Assembly: GCA_905188025.1 (NCBI GenBank)
Contig: CAJJKI010000002.1
Location: 62,001 to 126,000, forward strand
From: an uncultured Eubacteriales bacterium
GTDB lineage: Bacteria > Bacillota_I > Bacilli_A > RF39 > UBA660
Length of the DNA: 64,000 bases
Direction of reading: 5' to 3'
Part shown: piece after piece, positions 7,530 through 17,946 of the stretch
Layout of the letters: every line of letters begins with the position of its first letter
Numbering within the stretch: position 1 is the first letter of the stretch
The notes under the pieces: model-generated
The model's input: the letters and a program-made list of their open reading frames with translations, nothing else
The model's database searches: none
Told to the model about the DNA's origin: nothing
Program-made: the position numbers and the translations under genes

Positions 7530-10010
7530 ATGAAGAAAAAGAATAAAAATAAGATATGGATATTGTTAGTAGTGTTATTGATAATATTATTTTGCATAGG
7601 GGGATATTTTTTATTAGATAAGAGGAATAGAGATACTAGAGGAGAAATTAATATTAATGAGAAGATTATTATTAATGATACAGATGTTTCTTTATATAAG
7701 TATTTTTATATTAAAAATAAAGATAATAGTTTGATAGTGTATGATTTTTTAGGAAATATAATATATAAATATGAGGGTGAAATAACTGGATATAATGTAC
7801 TAATGGATAAATATATTATGATTAATTCATTGGATAAAGTAGTATTGATAGATAAAGATGGTAGCTTAGTTCAAGAGGGTAGGAAAGGTATGCCTATTTA
7901 TACTATTGAGGGGAAAGTTGATTATATAATTATTGATAATAAAATATATGATGAAGAGATTAAAGAAATATATGAATTTTCAAATGATATTTATAGGGAA
8001 ATATTTGAAAATGATAATTTATATTCATTAGATATTTATAATAATATGTTAACGATTATGTTTGTAAATAAAGATTATAATATTTTAGTGAATTTAAATG
8101 ATGAAAAAGTTATGTATTCTAAGTATGATAGATTAATACATTTTGATAATGGTAAAAGGTATATAGCTCTTGGATATGATGATAAGTATATGTTGATAGA
8201 TATTGATATGAAGAAGACGATATTTGAAAATGTTACTATAGATGATAATTTAAATATAATAAATGGTGATGAAGTAATTTATATTCATAATGATAGGCTT
8301 TATAGAGATGGTACTAAGATTAATGATAAGTATTATATGAGTCATGATAATTGTCAGGTTGGAAATAAACTAGTAGATAATAATAAAAAAGTAATAATTG
8401 ATAAGTGTATGCTTTATTATGAAGAGTATTTTGATAATGTTATAATGGGATATAGTGATAAAGAGAGTATATTATATGTAGATGGAAATATTAATGTAGC
8501 TAATGTATTTTATAAAGTGGGAGATTATATTAAAGGTTATAGTTATCAAGAGGGAAAAAATAATGAATATAAGATATATGATAAAGATGGAAAGGTGTTA
8601 GAAGAGAATAAAGAATTATATTATATAAATAATGATATATATCAGAAATATGATTTTCAGAATGATGTTTCGTATTTTTTGGATAAAGATTTGAATACTA
8701 TAACCGATGAGTTTATGTTTGCTAATTGTAATGATAATGGATACTGTGTTGTGACTGATGATAATAGTAATAAATTTTTGTATAAGGATGGAAAGAAAGT
8801 TACAAAAAATATATATGATGAAATAGAAGTTAATGATGATTATATTACTGCTAGAATGTTATTTAATTCATTTATATATATTCTTGGGAAAGATAAGAAT
8901 ATTGATATAGATTATCAAGAAGAGGTTACAGTAGATATAGATGATATGGTAAGTAAATATGAATTAAATGATATGAAGGAGGATATAGAAAATAATAAAG
9001 AGTTATTTATTAAATATGCTTATATAGTAGATAATAATGATAAGTTACTTGAATATAAGAAGCAAGTAATGAATATGTTTAAGGTTGTTGTGGATAATAA
9101 AAAGTATTTAAATGAATTAACTTTATTGAAGAAGCTTGGTGAGTTAAGTATTGAATATGCTGATGATTTAGGAGCAGGAATAGCTGCTACTTATACTTTT
9201 GTAGAAGTAAAGATAAGACTAGGAGAAAGAGAAGAAAATTCTTTGTATCATGAATTAATGCACTTTTTAGATTATTCTTTTAATGGTAAGAATAGTAGTT
9301 ATATAAATAATTGTAATGGTAAATATGTGATAAAAAGGGGATATTCTAATGGATGCGAAATGGTTAATTTTGATACTAATTTTATAGTAGAAGCAGGAGC
9401 TGAAGTTTATTCAGCAAAATATTTTACTAAAGAAATGTTAGCTTATAGACCAGCTCCAACAGTATTAGAAGCTTTGGAATATATATATGGCTTGGATGAA
9501 ATTGGAAAATGGTATTTTGAAGATGAGACATATTTTAAGAAGATATGGCTAGATATAGGATATAGTTATGATGAGGCAAAAGATATAATACAAGCTCTAT
9601 CTAATGAGACTAATGTTAACTATTATGGTAATAATAACATGATGAAGATAATTGATGGATTAATTGATCTATATAAATATAATAATGGTATGGATTTTAT
9701 GAATGATAATAAATTTAAATATATACTAAGAAGCTTAATAGATTATAGAACTGATTATAAAGATTCTAAGTATAAAAATGAATTAGAGAAGATAGTTAAT
9801 GATGAAGATAAGATTATTGATATATTTAAAAATACTTTTAAAGATTATGGATATTATGATGGGCTTGGGTTTGGAGATGTATTAATTATAGATGATAAAA
9901 TGTATATATCTATATCTAGTTATAAAGATAATAGGTTAGGAACAATATTTGTAGATTATGATTTTGATAATAATATAATACTTAATTATGAATATATTTA
10001 TAGGACATAG
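7530..10010 (+). CDS. Large membrane-anchored zincin-like metallopeptidase
   Basis: 826 residues. A lysine-rich start and one membrane helix (about 9-29) suggest a type II anchor with an extracellular body. Residues 40-460 hold repeated short beta segments (many 'YDKDGKV' and 'YKDGKKV'-like hairpins), suggestive of a WG-like or propeller repeat. Residues about 480-700 contain 'LYHELMHFLDY', a perfect HExxH zinc motif, and 45 residues later 'FIVEAGAEVYSAKYF', a plausible third-ligand glutamate helix. This is the gluzincin layout seen in lethal-factor-like and other secreted peptidases. The gene stands alone with its own ribosome binding site and terminator. The family is not one I can name. 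Confidence 0.6.
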   Translation: MKKKNKNKIWILLVVLLIILFCIGGYFLLDKRNRDTRGEININEKIIINDTDVSLYKYFYIKNKDNSLIVYDFLGNIIYKYEGEITGYNVLMDKYIMINSLDKVVLIDKDGSLVQEGRKGMPIYTIEGKVDYIIIDNKIYDEEIKEIYEFSNDIYREIFENDNLYSLDIYNNMLTIMFVNKDYNILVNLNDEKVMYSKYDRLIHFDNGKRYIALGYDDKYMLIDIDMKKTIFENVTIDDNLNIINGDEVIYIHNDRLYRDGTKINDKYYMSHDNCQVGNKLVDNNKKVIIDKCMLYYEEYFDNVIMGYSDKESILYVDGNINVANVFYKVGDYIKGYSYQEGKNNEYKIYDKDGKVLEENKELYYINNDIYQKYDFQNDVSYFLDKDLNTITDEFMFANCNDNGYCVVTDDNSNKFLYKDGKKVTKNIYDEIEVNDDYITARMLFNSFIYILGKDKNIDIDYQEEVTVDIDDMVSKYELNDMKEDIENNKELFIKYAYIVDNNDKLLEYKKQVMNMFKVVVDNKKYLNELTLLKKLGELSIEYADDLGAGIAATYTFVEVKIRLGEREENSLYHELMHFLDYSFNGKNSSYINNCNGKYVIKRGYSNGCEMVNFDTNFIVEAGAEVYSAKYFTKEMLAYRPAPTVLEALEYIYGLDEIGKWYFEDETYFKKIWLDIGYSYDEAKDIIQALSNETNVNYYGNNNMMKIIDGLIDLYKYNNGMDFMNDNKFKYILRSLIDYRTDYKDSKYKNELEKIVNDEDKIIDIFKNTFKDYGYYDGLGFGDVLIIDDKMYISISSYKDNRLGTIFVDYDFDNNIILNYEYIYRT

Positions 10011-10011
10011 A

Positions 10012-10039
10012 AAAAGCACTAGTATGAATAGTGCTTTTT
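10012..10039. terminator. Terminator after the metallopeptidase gene
   Basis: AAAAGCACTA / TAGTGCTTTT is a 10-bp stem with a 7-base loop, A-rich on one side and T-rich on the other, so it can serve both this gene and the convergent exchanger gene. Confidence 0.85.
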
Positions 10040-11000
10040 ATGTTAGAAATAAATATGTATAATAGCTTAAGAATATACATACCATGATGATGCCTTCAGT
10101 ACGAGTTAATTTACGATCATCTTTGGCAAATGTATAAAGAATTAATCCAGATATTACCATGATAGTCATATCTACTAGGTTGAAACCGGTAGTGGTTATA
10201 CCTCCAAGAATTATGATTGGAAGACCTAAGACGAATCCAATATTAAAAATATTAGTACCAATGATATTGCCTACGATGATATCAAATTCACCTTTTTTAG
10301 CAGAGGTAATAGCCATTACTAATTCAGGAGTACTGGTACCTATTACAAGGATGACCATTGTGATAAGTTTTTCACTAATATTTAAATCTCTTGCTATAGC
10401 TACACAGGAGTCGACGGCTAAATTACTATCTACGGAGATAGCTATTAGACCACAAATGGAAATGAAGATTGATTTTGGAAGGGGCCATTTTGGCTTATCA
10501 TGAAGAATAGTATCTTTTAAGAGATTTCTTGTTTTTTTATGATAGTTATATATGTAGTATAGAAAGCATAAAAATATTAAAAATAGAATTATACCATCAC
10601 TACGAGAGATGGTGTTGATTGTTTTATCAAAGATACTATCTAATAGGAGAACAGCAAATACTGAGATTATTAGTAGATGAAGAGGTAATTGATTTTTGAC
10701 TGTTTCACTTTTTATTTTTATGGGGCGGATTATTGCTGCTATACCAATAATTAATAGAGCATTAACAATAGTACTTCCTATTACATTTGCTAGAACAACG
10801 TCATTATTACCATTTATTAATCCTTGGAATGATATAAATAATTCTGGTGCACTAGTACCAAAGGCTACGATACTTAATGAGATAATTATTTTGGGTATTT
10901 TTAGATTAGTAGCAGTTGATGATATGGCATCTACAAAGTAGTCAGCTCCTCTTATTAATAAATAAAATCCTATTAAGACAAATATAATATTTTTTATCAT
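10038..11000 (-). CDS. Sodium/calcium exchanger family protein (YrbG-like)
   Basis: 320 residues, about ten membrane helices in two inverted halves. Each half carries the alpha-repeat signature of the CaCA superfamily: 'GTSAPELFISF...NVIGSTIVN' near residue 50 and 'GTSTPELVMAI...NIIGTNIFN' near residue 220. The acidic residues in both GTS-PEL motifs coordinate the cation. Length matches the roughly 320-residue bacterial YrbG group, which exchanges Ca2+ for Na+ or H+. A GAGGTGTTAAC sequence precedes the ATG. It is monocistronic, convergent with the metallopeptidase gene. Confidence 0.9.
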   Translation of the reverse strand: MIKNIIFVLIGFYLLIRGADYFVDAISSTATNLKIPKIIISLSIVAFGTSAPELFISFQGLINGNNDVVLANVIGSTIVNALLIIGIAAIIRPIKIKSETVKNQLPLHLLIISVFAVLLLDSIFDKTINTISRSDGIILFLIFLCFLYYIYNYHKKTRNLLKDTILHDKPKWPLPKSIFISICGLIAISVDSNLAVDSCVAIARDLNISEKLITMVILVIGTSTPELVMAITSAKKGEFDIIVGNIIGTNIFNIGFVLGLPIIILGGITTTGFNLVDMTIMVISGLILYTFAKDDRKLTRTEGIIMVCIFLSYYTYLFLT

Positions 11001-11057
11001 GTTAACACCTCTTTATTCTAATAATATAATAACAAAAAATAGATAAATTATCAATAA

Positions 11058-11102
11058 AAAAGCGGGGTATATTCTTATTTTTATGAATATAGTTCTCGCT
11101 TA
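11058..11102 (-). terminator. Terminator of the FAD-protein gene
   Basis: On the minus strand AGCGAGA...TATTC, an A/T-rich loop and GAATA...CCCGCT form an interrupted stem followed by TTTTTTA. It lies just after the stop at 11113. Confidence 0.65.
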
Positions 11103-11112
11103 TTTTGAATAG

Positions 11113-12483
11113 TTATTTAGATTTTTCTAGAATATTTCTAGCTACATATACTCCGGATGCTGATGCATGTGATAGGGAGTGAGTTACACCTGAACCATCA
11201 CCAATTATGTAGAGGCCTGGGTATTTTGTTTCTAGATTATCATCTACGGCTACTTCGATATTGTAGAATTTTACTTCAACTCCATATAGAAGGGTATCGT
11301 CGTTAGCAGTACCTGGAGCAACTTTATCAAGGGCATAAATCATTTCAATAATATCATCTAGTAATCTTTTAGGAAGTACTAGTGATAAGTCTCCAGGGGT
11401 AGCAGCTAGGGTAGGGGTAACGGTACTTTTGCTAAGACGTTTTTCATTGGTGCGGCGGCCTCTTATTAGGTCTCCAAATCTTTGAACAATTACGCCTCCT
11501 CCTAACATGTTAGATAGTCTGGCAATTGACTCTCCATAGCTATTACTATCTTTGAATGGTTCTGAGAATGTTTTTGATACTAGAAGAGCAAAGTTGGTAT
11601 TGTTAGTTTTAAGTTTATCATCTTCATAACTATGTCCGTTGACTGTGATAATGCCATTAGTATTTTCATTAACTACGATACCGTTAGGATTCATACAGAA
11701 TGTTCTAACGCTGTCTTCATATTTTTCAGTACGATAGACAATTTTACTTTCATATAATTCATCTGTCAAGTTCGAGAATATTGGGGCAGGTAGTTCTACA
11801 CGGACGCCAATATCAACACGATTAGAGTTTGTTTCAATGTCAAGTTTTTGACATAATTCTTCAATCCATTTGCTACCACTACGACCAGCTGATACAATAC
11901 ATTTATTAGCTTTGTAGGTATTTTTTGGAGTAATTATGTGATAGATATTGTCAACAATATTTATATCTGTAACTGGTGTGTTAAAGATAATGTCAACTTG
12001 TTTACTTAATTCATTATAGATGTTTTCTAAAACGATATAGTTAATATCAGTACCTAGATGTCTTACAGAGGCATCTAATAATTGTAATTTATTTTGCATG
12101 CATATTTTTTTGAAATCGCTATTAGCAGTTGTATATAGTTTAGTTGATTCTCCACCATATTTAACATTGATGTCATCAACGTAATGCATTAATTTTAATG
12201 CTTCTTCACGGCCAATATGTTCATATAGAGTGCCTCCAAAGTCGTTAGTAATATTATATTTACCATCTGAGAAGGCTCCGGCTCCTCCAAAGCCACTCAT
12301 GATTGAGCAGACAGGGCATTTGATACAGCTTTTTACTTTGTTGCCATCTATAGGACATTTTCTTTGATTTAGGGCTTTTCCTTTTTCAATAATAGCTACT
12401 TTTAAATTTTTATTATTTTTAATTAATTCATAAGCAGCAAAGATGCCTCCGGGACCGGCACCGATTATAATTACATCATACAT
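11113..12483 (-). CDS. FAD-dependent oxidoreductase, COG2509 family
   Basis: 456 residues from the ATG at 12483, preceded by GGTGAT; an upstream TTG has no better site. It begins with a dinucleotide-binding fold, 'VIIIGAGPGGIFAAYEL'. A cysteine-rich stretch (CPIDGNKVKSCIKCPVC, residues 43-59) characteristic of this uncharacterised FAD family follows, then 'GFGGAGAFSDGK'. Near the C-terminus 'GLYIIGDGSGVTHSLSHA' completes the FAD site. The cysteines may bind an iron-sulfur cluster or metal. Substrate and pathway are unknown. It is monocistronic. Confidence 0.85.
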   Translation of the reverse strand: MYDVIIIGAGPGGIFAAYELIKNNKNLKVAIIEKGKALNQRKCPIDGNKVKSCIKCPVCSIMSGFGGAGAFSDGKYNITNDFGGTLYEHIGREEALKLMHYVDDINVKYGGESTKLYTTANSDFKKICMQNKLQLLDASVRHLGTDINYIVLENIYNELSKQVDIIFNTPVTDINIVDNIYHIITPKNTYKANKCIVSAGRSGSKWIEELCQKLDIETNSNRVDIGVRVELPAPIFSNLTDELYESKIVYRTEKYEDSVRTFCMNPNGIVVNENTNGIITVNGHSYEDDKLKTNNTNFALLVSKTFSEPFKDSNSYGESIARLSNMLGGGVIVQRFGDLIRGRRTNEKRLSKSTVTPTLAATPGDLSLVLPKRLLDDIIEMIYALDKVAPGTANDDTLLYGVEVKFYNIEVAVDDNLETKYPGLYIIGDGSGVTHSLSHASASGVYVARNILEKSK

Positions 12484-12569
12484 TTTTATCACCAATATGA
12501 TTATAACATAGATATTTTATAAATAGATATATTTATATATAAATTCACATTATTTTACATAATATGTTA

Positions 12570-12598
12570 TTGCTTTTTGAGGCTTATTATTGTAAAAT
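12570..12598 (+). promoter_or_regulatory. Promoter of the phosphorelay operon
   Basis: TTGCTT (12570-12575), 17-base spacer, TAAAAT (12593-12598), 27 bases before the HPt start codon. It lies in the divergent gap with the FAD-protein gene. Confidence 0.5.
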
Positions 12599-12624
12599 TA
12601 TATTAGGAAAGTAGGGAAGTTATA

Positions 12625-12999
12625 ATGGAAGAGAATAAACTTAATTTTTTGAAGCAAAATGGAGTAGATACGGATAAGGGTATTGAGAATACTATGGATT
12701 TTGAGACATATAATGAGATACTCTTAGAGTTTTGTGATAGTTTTCCGGTAGAGGTTAATAAGTTTAATAAATTTAAGCTTGATAATGATATGGTTAATTA
12801 TGAAATTATAGTGCATGCTCTTAAGAGTAATTGTAGGACTCTTGGATTTATGTCTACAGGTGAAATGTTTTATCAACATGAACTTGCTAGTAAGCAAGGG
12901 AATAGTGCTTGGGTTAATGAACATTATAATGAACTTATAACAGAAGTTAATAGAGTATATAAAATATTAATGACTTATAAAGGGATGGATAGATTATGA
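12625..12999 (+). CDS. HPt (histidine phosphotransfer) domain protein
   Basis: 124 residues, helical. The centre has 'IVHALKSNCRTLGF', the HPt signature H-x-L-K-S-x3-x-L-G, with the phosphoacceptor histidine near residue 74. Stand-alone HPt proteins pass phosphate from a hybrid kinase receiver to a second response regulator. Both partners follow in the same operon, and the stop overlaps the next start by four bases (ATGA). Length is normal for the family. A GGAAAGTAGGGAAG ribosome binding site precedes the ATG. Confidence 0.85.
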   Translation: MEENKLNFLKQNGVDTDKGIENTMDFETYNEILLEFCDSFPVEVNKFNKFKLDNDMVNYEIIVHALKSNCRTLGFMSTGEMFYQHELASKQGNSAWVNEHYNELITEVNRVYKILMTYKGMDRL

Positions 13000-14627
13000 A
13001 AGAATATAAAGGGATAATAGATAAGGTAATTAGAGATAATTATCAAGAAATATTAGTGATAGATATATTTCAGGATAAGATATATAAGTATAAGTATGTA
13101 GATGATAATTTTAAGATGATAGAAGAGTTATCATATATGGATTATTTGAATAGATGTAAGAATTTTATTTATGAGGATGATCTTGATAAGTATGTAGATG
13201 CATTAGCTATATCTAGGTTAGAGAATGGTGAGGGAAAGACTTCAGTTAGTTATAGAATGTTAGATGAAGCTGGTGGTTATCAGGAATATATTAATGATAT
13301 TGCTTTATATCAACAAGGTGAAGATAAGGTTCTTGTAGTGATGGTTCATAAATGTAATGATAAGAAGGTTATAGTAGATGAATCACAAAGTAAGTCTAAT
13401 ATAGAGATTAAGATGAAGAAGATAGTTGATTTTGTGGGATTAGCTATTTTGAAGATTCATAATATTATGAGTAATGATAGTAGTAATGTTAATAAGAAGG
13501 AATATGTGGAAGCTATATTAGCAGGTATTACTAATGAATTTCCTGAATTTAATGATGCTATTAATAATAATGCTAATATATCTTTTGCTCAGGGAAAGGC
13601 TACTATTATGATAGTTGATGATGATAAGATGACTTGTAGTTTGATTAAGAAAATATTTGATAAGGATTATGATGTAATAGTGGCTAATAATGGACAGGAA
13701 GCTATTGAATATTTGAAAGACAATGATATGAGTAATAATAAGAGTAATATAGCTTGTATGTTTCTTGATTTGCTTATGCCGGTATTGGATGGATTTAGTG
13801 TATTGGATTATCTTAATGATAATAATTATTTGTGTAAGATGCCAGTTATTATAATTAGTGGTAATTATGATAAGGAGACTAGAAACAGAGCTTATAGTTA
13901 TCAGATAGCTGATATGTTAGAGAAGCCATTTAATGTACAGGTAGTTAGACATAGGATAGAGAATATGATTAATTTATATCGTTCTAGTAATTCTCTTAAT
14001 AATATGATGTTTGAACAGCATAAGGATTTGAAGAATATAGTTAATTCTTTAATAGGATCTTATGAGATAGATAATGATAGAATGATGAAGATGGTTAAGA
14101 AGTATACGAAGATATTAGCTATGCAGGTATCGGTTGATTATAGGGAATATAATATTAGTAGTAATATGATTGATAAGATGGCAGAGTCAGTAGGATACTA
14201 TGGACTAGGTAATTATACTTTACCTAAATCAATATTATATAAGAGAGGAATGTATACTGAAGAAGAGAGAAGTCTTATAAAGACTGCTAATATAAATGGA
14301 GCTAATATAGTTAAGTATGTACTTACGAAGAATAATCAAGCAGTAGATGAGAGATATTGTTATGAGATAGCTAAATATTATAATGAGAGATATGATGGTA
14401 ATGGATATCCGGAAGGACTTAGTGGAAATAGTATTCCATTAGCAGTACAAATAGCTAGTGTAGCAATAGAATATAGTAATTTAATTAATACAATTAATCC
14501 GATAGATTATGAGAGAGTAAGTTCTTTGATTATAATGGAAGCTGGTAGGAAGTTTAATCCTAGAATAATAGAAAGTTTTAAGAAAGTGAAGACTGAATTT
14601 GAGAGTATAACAAAAGTAGGTGAATAA
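12996..14627 (+). CDS. Response regulator with degenerate HD-GYP output domain
   Basis: 543 residues. Residues 1-115 are a PAS-like or unknown sensory domain. Residues about 203-330 are a receiver domain: '[10 protein letters not shown]', the phosphoacceptor in '[12 protein letters not shown]', the conserved Thr/Ser position in 'IIISGN' and Lys in 'LEKPFN'. The C-terminus aligns with HD-GYP: '[17 protein letters not shown]' and '[19 protein letters not shown]' are near-perfect. But the HD metal pair is replaced (GYYGLGNY where HDIGK is expected), the H-x2-G is N-x2-G, and the HH before ER is YN. It therefore probably does not hydrolyse cyclic-di-GMP. Coupled to the HPt and hybrid kinase genes. 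Confidence 0.85.
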   Translation: MKEYKGIIDKVIRDNYQEILVIDIFQDKIYKYKYVDDNFKMIEELSYMDYLNRCKNFIYEDDLDKYVDALAISRLENGEGKTSVSYRMLDEAGGYQEYINDIALYQQGEDKVLVVMVHKCNDKKVIVDESQSKSNIEIKMKKIVDFVGLAILKIHNIMSNDSSNVNKKEYVEAILAGITNEFPEFNDAINNNANISFAQGKATIMIVDDDKMTCSLIKKIFDKDYDVIVANNGQEAIEYLKDNDMSNNKSNIACMFLDLLMPVLDGFSVLDYLNDNNYLCKMPVIIISGNYDKETRNRAYSYQIADMLEKPFNVQVVRHRIENMINLYRSSNSLNNMMFEQHKDLKNIVNSLIGSYEIDNDRMMKMVKKYTKILAMQVSVDYREYNISSNMIDKMAESVGYYGLGNYTLPKSILYKRGMYTEEERSLIKTANINGANIVKYVLTKNNQAVDERYCYEIAKYYNERYDGNGYPEGLSGNSIPLAVQIASVAIEYSNLINTINPIDYERVSSLIIMEAGRKFNPRIIESFKKVKTEFESITKVGE

Positions 14628-14628
14628 A

Positions 14629-16476
14629 ATGTATAAAGATATAGCAGTACAAATAATTAGTTTAATATATGTATTTATCTTATCTTTAATATATTTTTTG
14701 AAAAGAAAATATAATTTTTTAGAAAGTAGAGTATATAAGGCATTACTTATATTTACAGGGATTACTTTAATTCTAGATATAGGTAGTATGTTAATAATTG
14801 AAGAAGAGATATTTAAGAATGTTATTTGTATACTGATATCTAAGTTATATTTTATTAGTTTGCTTATGTGGATTATACTATTTATGGCATATGTGTTACT
14901 TAATAGAGTTAATAAGAAATATGAATCGTTGGATGAATTATTTAAAAGTAGTTCGTTAGGGAAAACTTATTTAATAGTAAGTATAATATTACTAGGAATG
15001 TTAGTAGTATTACCAGTTAATTATAGTATTAATCCAGTTAAGTATTATGGATTAGGAGTAGAACTAGTATATGGAGTAGCAATAGTGGGATCATTATTTT
15101 TAACGATACTACTATTAGTTAATAGTAGAAAATTGTCTAAATATAAGAGTTGGTCTATATTAGCAAGTATAATGATCTTGGCTATTACTTTCTTTTTACA
15201 GTTTGCTAATGATGAGATATTTGTTATAGGTAGTGGAATAACTTTAATTACAATATTTATATATTTTACGATAGAGAATCCTGATCTTAAGTATATAGAT
15301 GAGCTTAATGCTCTTAAGATAAAGGCTGAAGAAGCTAATCAAGCAAAGACATATTTTTTGGCTAGTATGAGTCATGAGATAAGGACTCCGATGAATGCTA
15401 TTATTGGGTTATCTGAATCATTACTTCAGGGTAATGTACCAAAAGATATATATGATGATATTAAGAATATTAATAAAGCAGGAGAGACTTTACTGGAGAT
15501 AGTTAATAATATTTTGGATATTACTAGAATAGAAGAAGGAAAGACTACAGTTAAGAATACACCTTATAATTTAGCGGATACAGTGGCGGAGATTAAGAAT
15601 ATTATTAATGTATCTTTAGCGGAGAAGCCAATTAAATTTGAAGTAGAGACTATTGGTAGTATTCCTAAACTATTAAATGGAGATGAAGTAAAGGTATATC
15701 AAATACTTATGAATTTATTATCTAATGCTGTTAAATATACTAATAAGGGAAGTATTAAATTACAAATAGAGGCAATTAATTTTGGTAATAAGACAACACT
15801 TACTTTTAAAGTAATAGATACAGGTATTGGTATTAAGAAATCTGATTATGATAGACTATTTAAGAAGTTTGAAAGATTGGATCAGGAACAAGGTAATATT
15901 CAAGGTACAGGACTAGGTCTTACAATTACGAAGAAACTTGTTGATATGTTAGGTGGTAAGATTAGTTTTGAGAGTGTTTATCAAAAAGGAACAACATTTA
16001 CGGTAGTTATTGAACAAGAGATTGTTGATAAAGAGAAGATTACTGATTTAAATCAATATAAGGCTAAGAAAAAGACTGTGGATGAATATTTTGATGGAAG
16101 TAATTATGAGATACTATTAGTGGATGATAATTTGCTTAATTTGAAGGTAGCTGAGAAGTTGCTTAAGAAATATAATTTAAAGGTTACTAGTGTTAGTAGT
16201 GGACTAGAATGTATTAATTATACTAAAAATAAGAAATATGATTTGATATTTTTGGATCATATGATGCCTGAGATGGATGGAATACATACACTATATAATT
16301 TAAAGAAGAGAGTTAGTGGATTTGATACTCCAGTAGTAGTACTTACAGCTAATGCTATTGAAGGATCAAAAGATATGTATTTGAAAGAAGGGTTTGTAGA
16401 TTATTTATCAAAGCCTATTAATCAAGTAGAATTAGATAGAATATTAAGGGAACAATTACATATAGATGAGGAGTGA
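14629..16476 (+). CDS. Hybrid sensor histidine kinase
   Basis: 615 residues from the ATG at 14629, preceded by GTAGGTGA; a GTG at 14620 inside the upstream gene is less likely. The N-terminal 220 residues hold about seven membrane helices (a 7TM-type input, no large extracellular domain). Then come HisKA with '[15 protein letters not shown]', HATPase_c with an N-box ('[13 protein letters not shown]') and G-boxes ('DTGIGI', 'GTGLGL'), and a receiver with '[13 protein letters not shown]', '[13 protein letters not shown]' and 'LSKPIN'. All catalytic residues are present. With the HPt and regulator upstream this makes a complete His-Asp-His-Asp relay. The signal is unknown. Confidence 0.92.
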   Translation: MYKDIAVQIISLIYVFILSLIYFLKRKYNFLESRVYKALLIFTGITLILDIGSMLIIEEEIFKNVICILISKLYFISLLMWIILFMAYVLLNRVNKKYESLDELFKSSSLGKTYLIVSIILLGMLVVLPVNYSINPVKYYGLGVELVYGVAIVGSLFLTILLLVNSRKLSKYKSWSILASIMILAITFFLQFANDEIFVIGSGITLITIFIYFTIENPDLKYIDELNALKIKAEEANQAKTYFLASMSHEIRTPMNAIIGLSESLLQGNVPKDIYDDIKNINKAGETLLEIVNNILDITRIEEGKTTVKNTPYNLADTVAEIKNIINVSLAEKPIKFEVETIGSIPKLLNGDEVKVYQILMNLLSNAVKYTNKGSIKLQIEAINFGNKTTLTFKVIDTGIGIKKSDYDRLFKKFERLDQEQGNIQGTGLGLTITKKLVDMLGGKISFESVYQKGTTFTVVIEQEIVDKEKITDLNQYKAKKKTVDEYFDGSNYEILLVDDNLLNLKVAEKLLKKYNLKVTSVSSGLECINYTKNKKYDLIFLDHMMPEMDGIHTLYNLKKRVSGFDTPVVVLTANAIEGSKDMYLKEGFVDYLSKPINQVELDRILREQLHIDEE

Positions 16477-16481
16477 TGGTT

Positions 16482-17822
16482 GTGAATCAGAGAATTAAAG
16501 AAATACTTAATGATTTGAAGATATTTAGGGGATATAAAATAGCTGATGATAAGGCTTTTTGTGAGAGAGTTGCTAAGAGACTTGGTAATTTACCTGAAGC
16601 AAGTTCATTATGTGGAGAATATGATGAACAAATAGAAGATGCTATTGAAAAAGAATATGAGAGAATGAAATCAGTATCTAATATAAATATAAATATAAAT
16701 AGAGAAGTGACTCCTATAGTTAGTAGTGATGATGATATATTTAAAATATTTGGTACTGCTAGAACTCCTAATAGTCAAAATAAGAGTAATGTTAATGAAA
16801 GTAGTAGAGTAGATACTCCTATTGTACCTATCAATATAAAAGATGATAAACAAAAAGAAAAAACAGTAAGAGTTACTCCAGTAGTTAGACCTAGAGTTAA
16901 TACTGAGATGGTAGATAAAGGTAAAGAAAAGAAAGCAATAGATGAAGTTGATTTAAAAGATACTAAGGTAAGGGTATATGATATATTAAATAGTATGAGA
17001 TTTTTAGGAGAGAAGATTATTTTAGAGAATGATGAATATTTTTGTGAGAGAGTAGCTAAGATAATACTTGATAGTGTCGATGATATAGATTTGATTGAAT
17101 GTGGAGAATATGATAAAAATATAGAAAAAGTAATTAGAAGTGAGTATCAGGATTTAATAAATGGTAAATGGAAATTTAAAGAGAAGGAACCACTTGTTAA
17201 GATGAATATAGATATTGAAAATATAGATGGAATTAATGATATGAGACTATATGCAAAAGATTACTTATATAAATTAATGGAAGTATTGGGATATTCATAT
17301 GATAATAAAAGCGATATAATAGAAAAGATAATTGGGTTGATTGAACCTAGTCATTATATTTTAATAGTTAATGGTAAATATGAAGAATATATGAAAACTT
17401 TAATTATTTCTAGTAGTAAAGAATATGAAACTGTTTTAGATTCTTTTAGAGTTAATGGAAGATTTGCTTCTTTTACACAAGAAGAGAGATTAAATATGCT
17501 ATTAGAGGCTTCTCAAATGGTAAAAGATATGAAGAATAATCAATTATTATCTAATGGAAATGATTTATATCAACAAATTAATCAGATTATTGATGTAGTA
17601 ATTAATAAACATTATTCTAAATTAAAGAATGATATTAATACTGCTAAGAATATAGGATTAGCTGCTGCTACAGCGGTATCTCCGGCTACTGTTGGAGCTA
17701 TTTATGGTATATCTTCTTTATATAAGAGAGGAACTGCTGAAGCTGATTATAAACAGTTAGAAAATATACAGGGCATTAATCAAATTTTACATGAAGAAGA
17801 TAGTGGTAGAGGTAGAAGATAA
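16482..17822 (+). CDS. Three-repeat protein of unknown function, phosphorelay operon
   Basis: 446 residues from a GTG at 16482, chosen because GAGGAG lies eight bases upstream; an ATG at 16476 is too close. Three related segments are visible: 'FCERVAKRLGNL...CGEYDEQIEDAIEKEY' (about 25-65), 'FCERVAKIILDS...CGEYDKNIEKVIRSEY' (about 185-225), and a diverged copy ending 'NGKYEEYMKTLI' (about 285-310). Polar, proline/serine-containing linkers join them. A small glycine/alanine-rich hydrophobic stretch near the C-terminus ('IGLAAATAVSPATVGAIYG') could be a membrane hairpin. It is the last gene of the operon, overlapping or abutting the kinase, and may be its target or a scaffold. No family recognised. 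Confidence 0.65.
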   Translation: MNQRIKEILNDLKIFRGYKIADDKAFCERVAKRLGNLPEASSLCGEYDEQIEDAIEKEYERMKSVSNINININREVTPIVSSDDDIFKIFGTARTPNSQNKSNVNESSRVDTPIVPINIKDDKQKEKTVRVTPVVRPRVNTEMVDKGKEKKAIDEVDLKDTKVRVYDILNSMRFLGEKIILENDEYFCERVAKIILDSVDDIDLIECGEYDKNIEKVIRSEYQDLINGKWKFKEKEPLVKMNIDIENIDGINDMRLYAKDYLYKLMEVLGYSYDNKSDIIEKIIGLIEPSHYILIVNGKYEEYMKTLIISSSKEYETVLDSFRVNGRFASFTQEERLNMLLEASQMVKDMKNNQLLSNGNDLYQQINQIIDVVINKHYSKLKNDINTAKNIGLAAATAVSPATVGAIYGISSLYKRGTAEADYKQLENIQGINQILHEEDSGRGRR

Positions 17823-17836
17823 ATAATTAAATGTGA

Positions 17837-17875
17837 AAGAGTACCTTACGATATGTTTGGTACTCTTTGTTTTTG
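17837..17875. terminator. Terminator after the phosphorelay operon
   Basis: AAAGAGTACC (17837-17846) and GGTACTCTTT (17860-17869) form a perfect 10-bp stem followed by a T-rich run. A second inverted repeat, GGTTCTTTGTCA / TGATAAAGAACC (17877-17923), follows and may terminate the convergent mutS transcript. Confidence 0.8.
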
Positions 17876-17946
17876 GGTTCTTTGTCAAATAGTTGGTGCA
17901 ACCCAAAATAATGATAAAGAACCTCTTTTGATAAGTTGACTTTTAT

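Noticed and set aside
10159..10941. Two plus-strand frames opposite the exchanger gene
   Set aside because: Antisense shadows of a clear CaCA exchanger with both alpha repeats; no ribosome binding sites.
16675..16700. ATAAAT-type short repeat as a phase-variable tract
   Set aside because: Only three or four imperfect units within a coding asparagine/isoleucine stretch; ordinary for this base composition.
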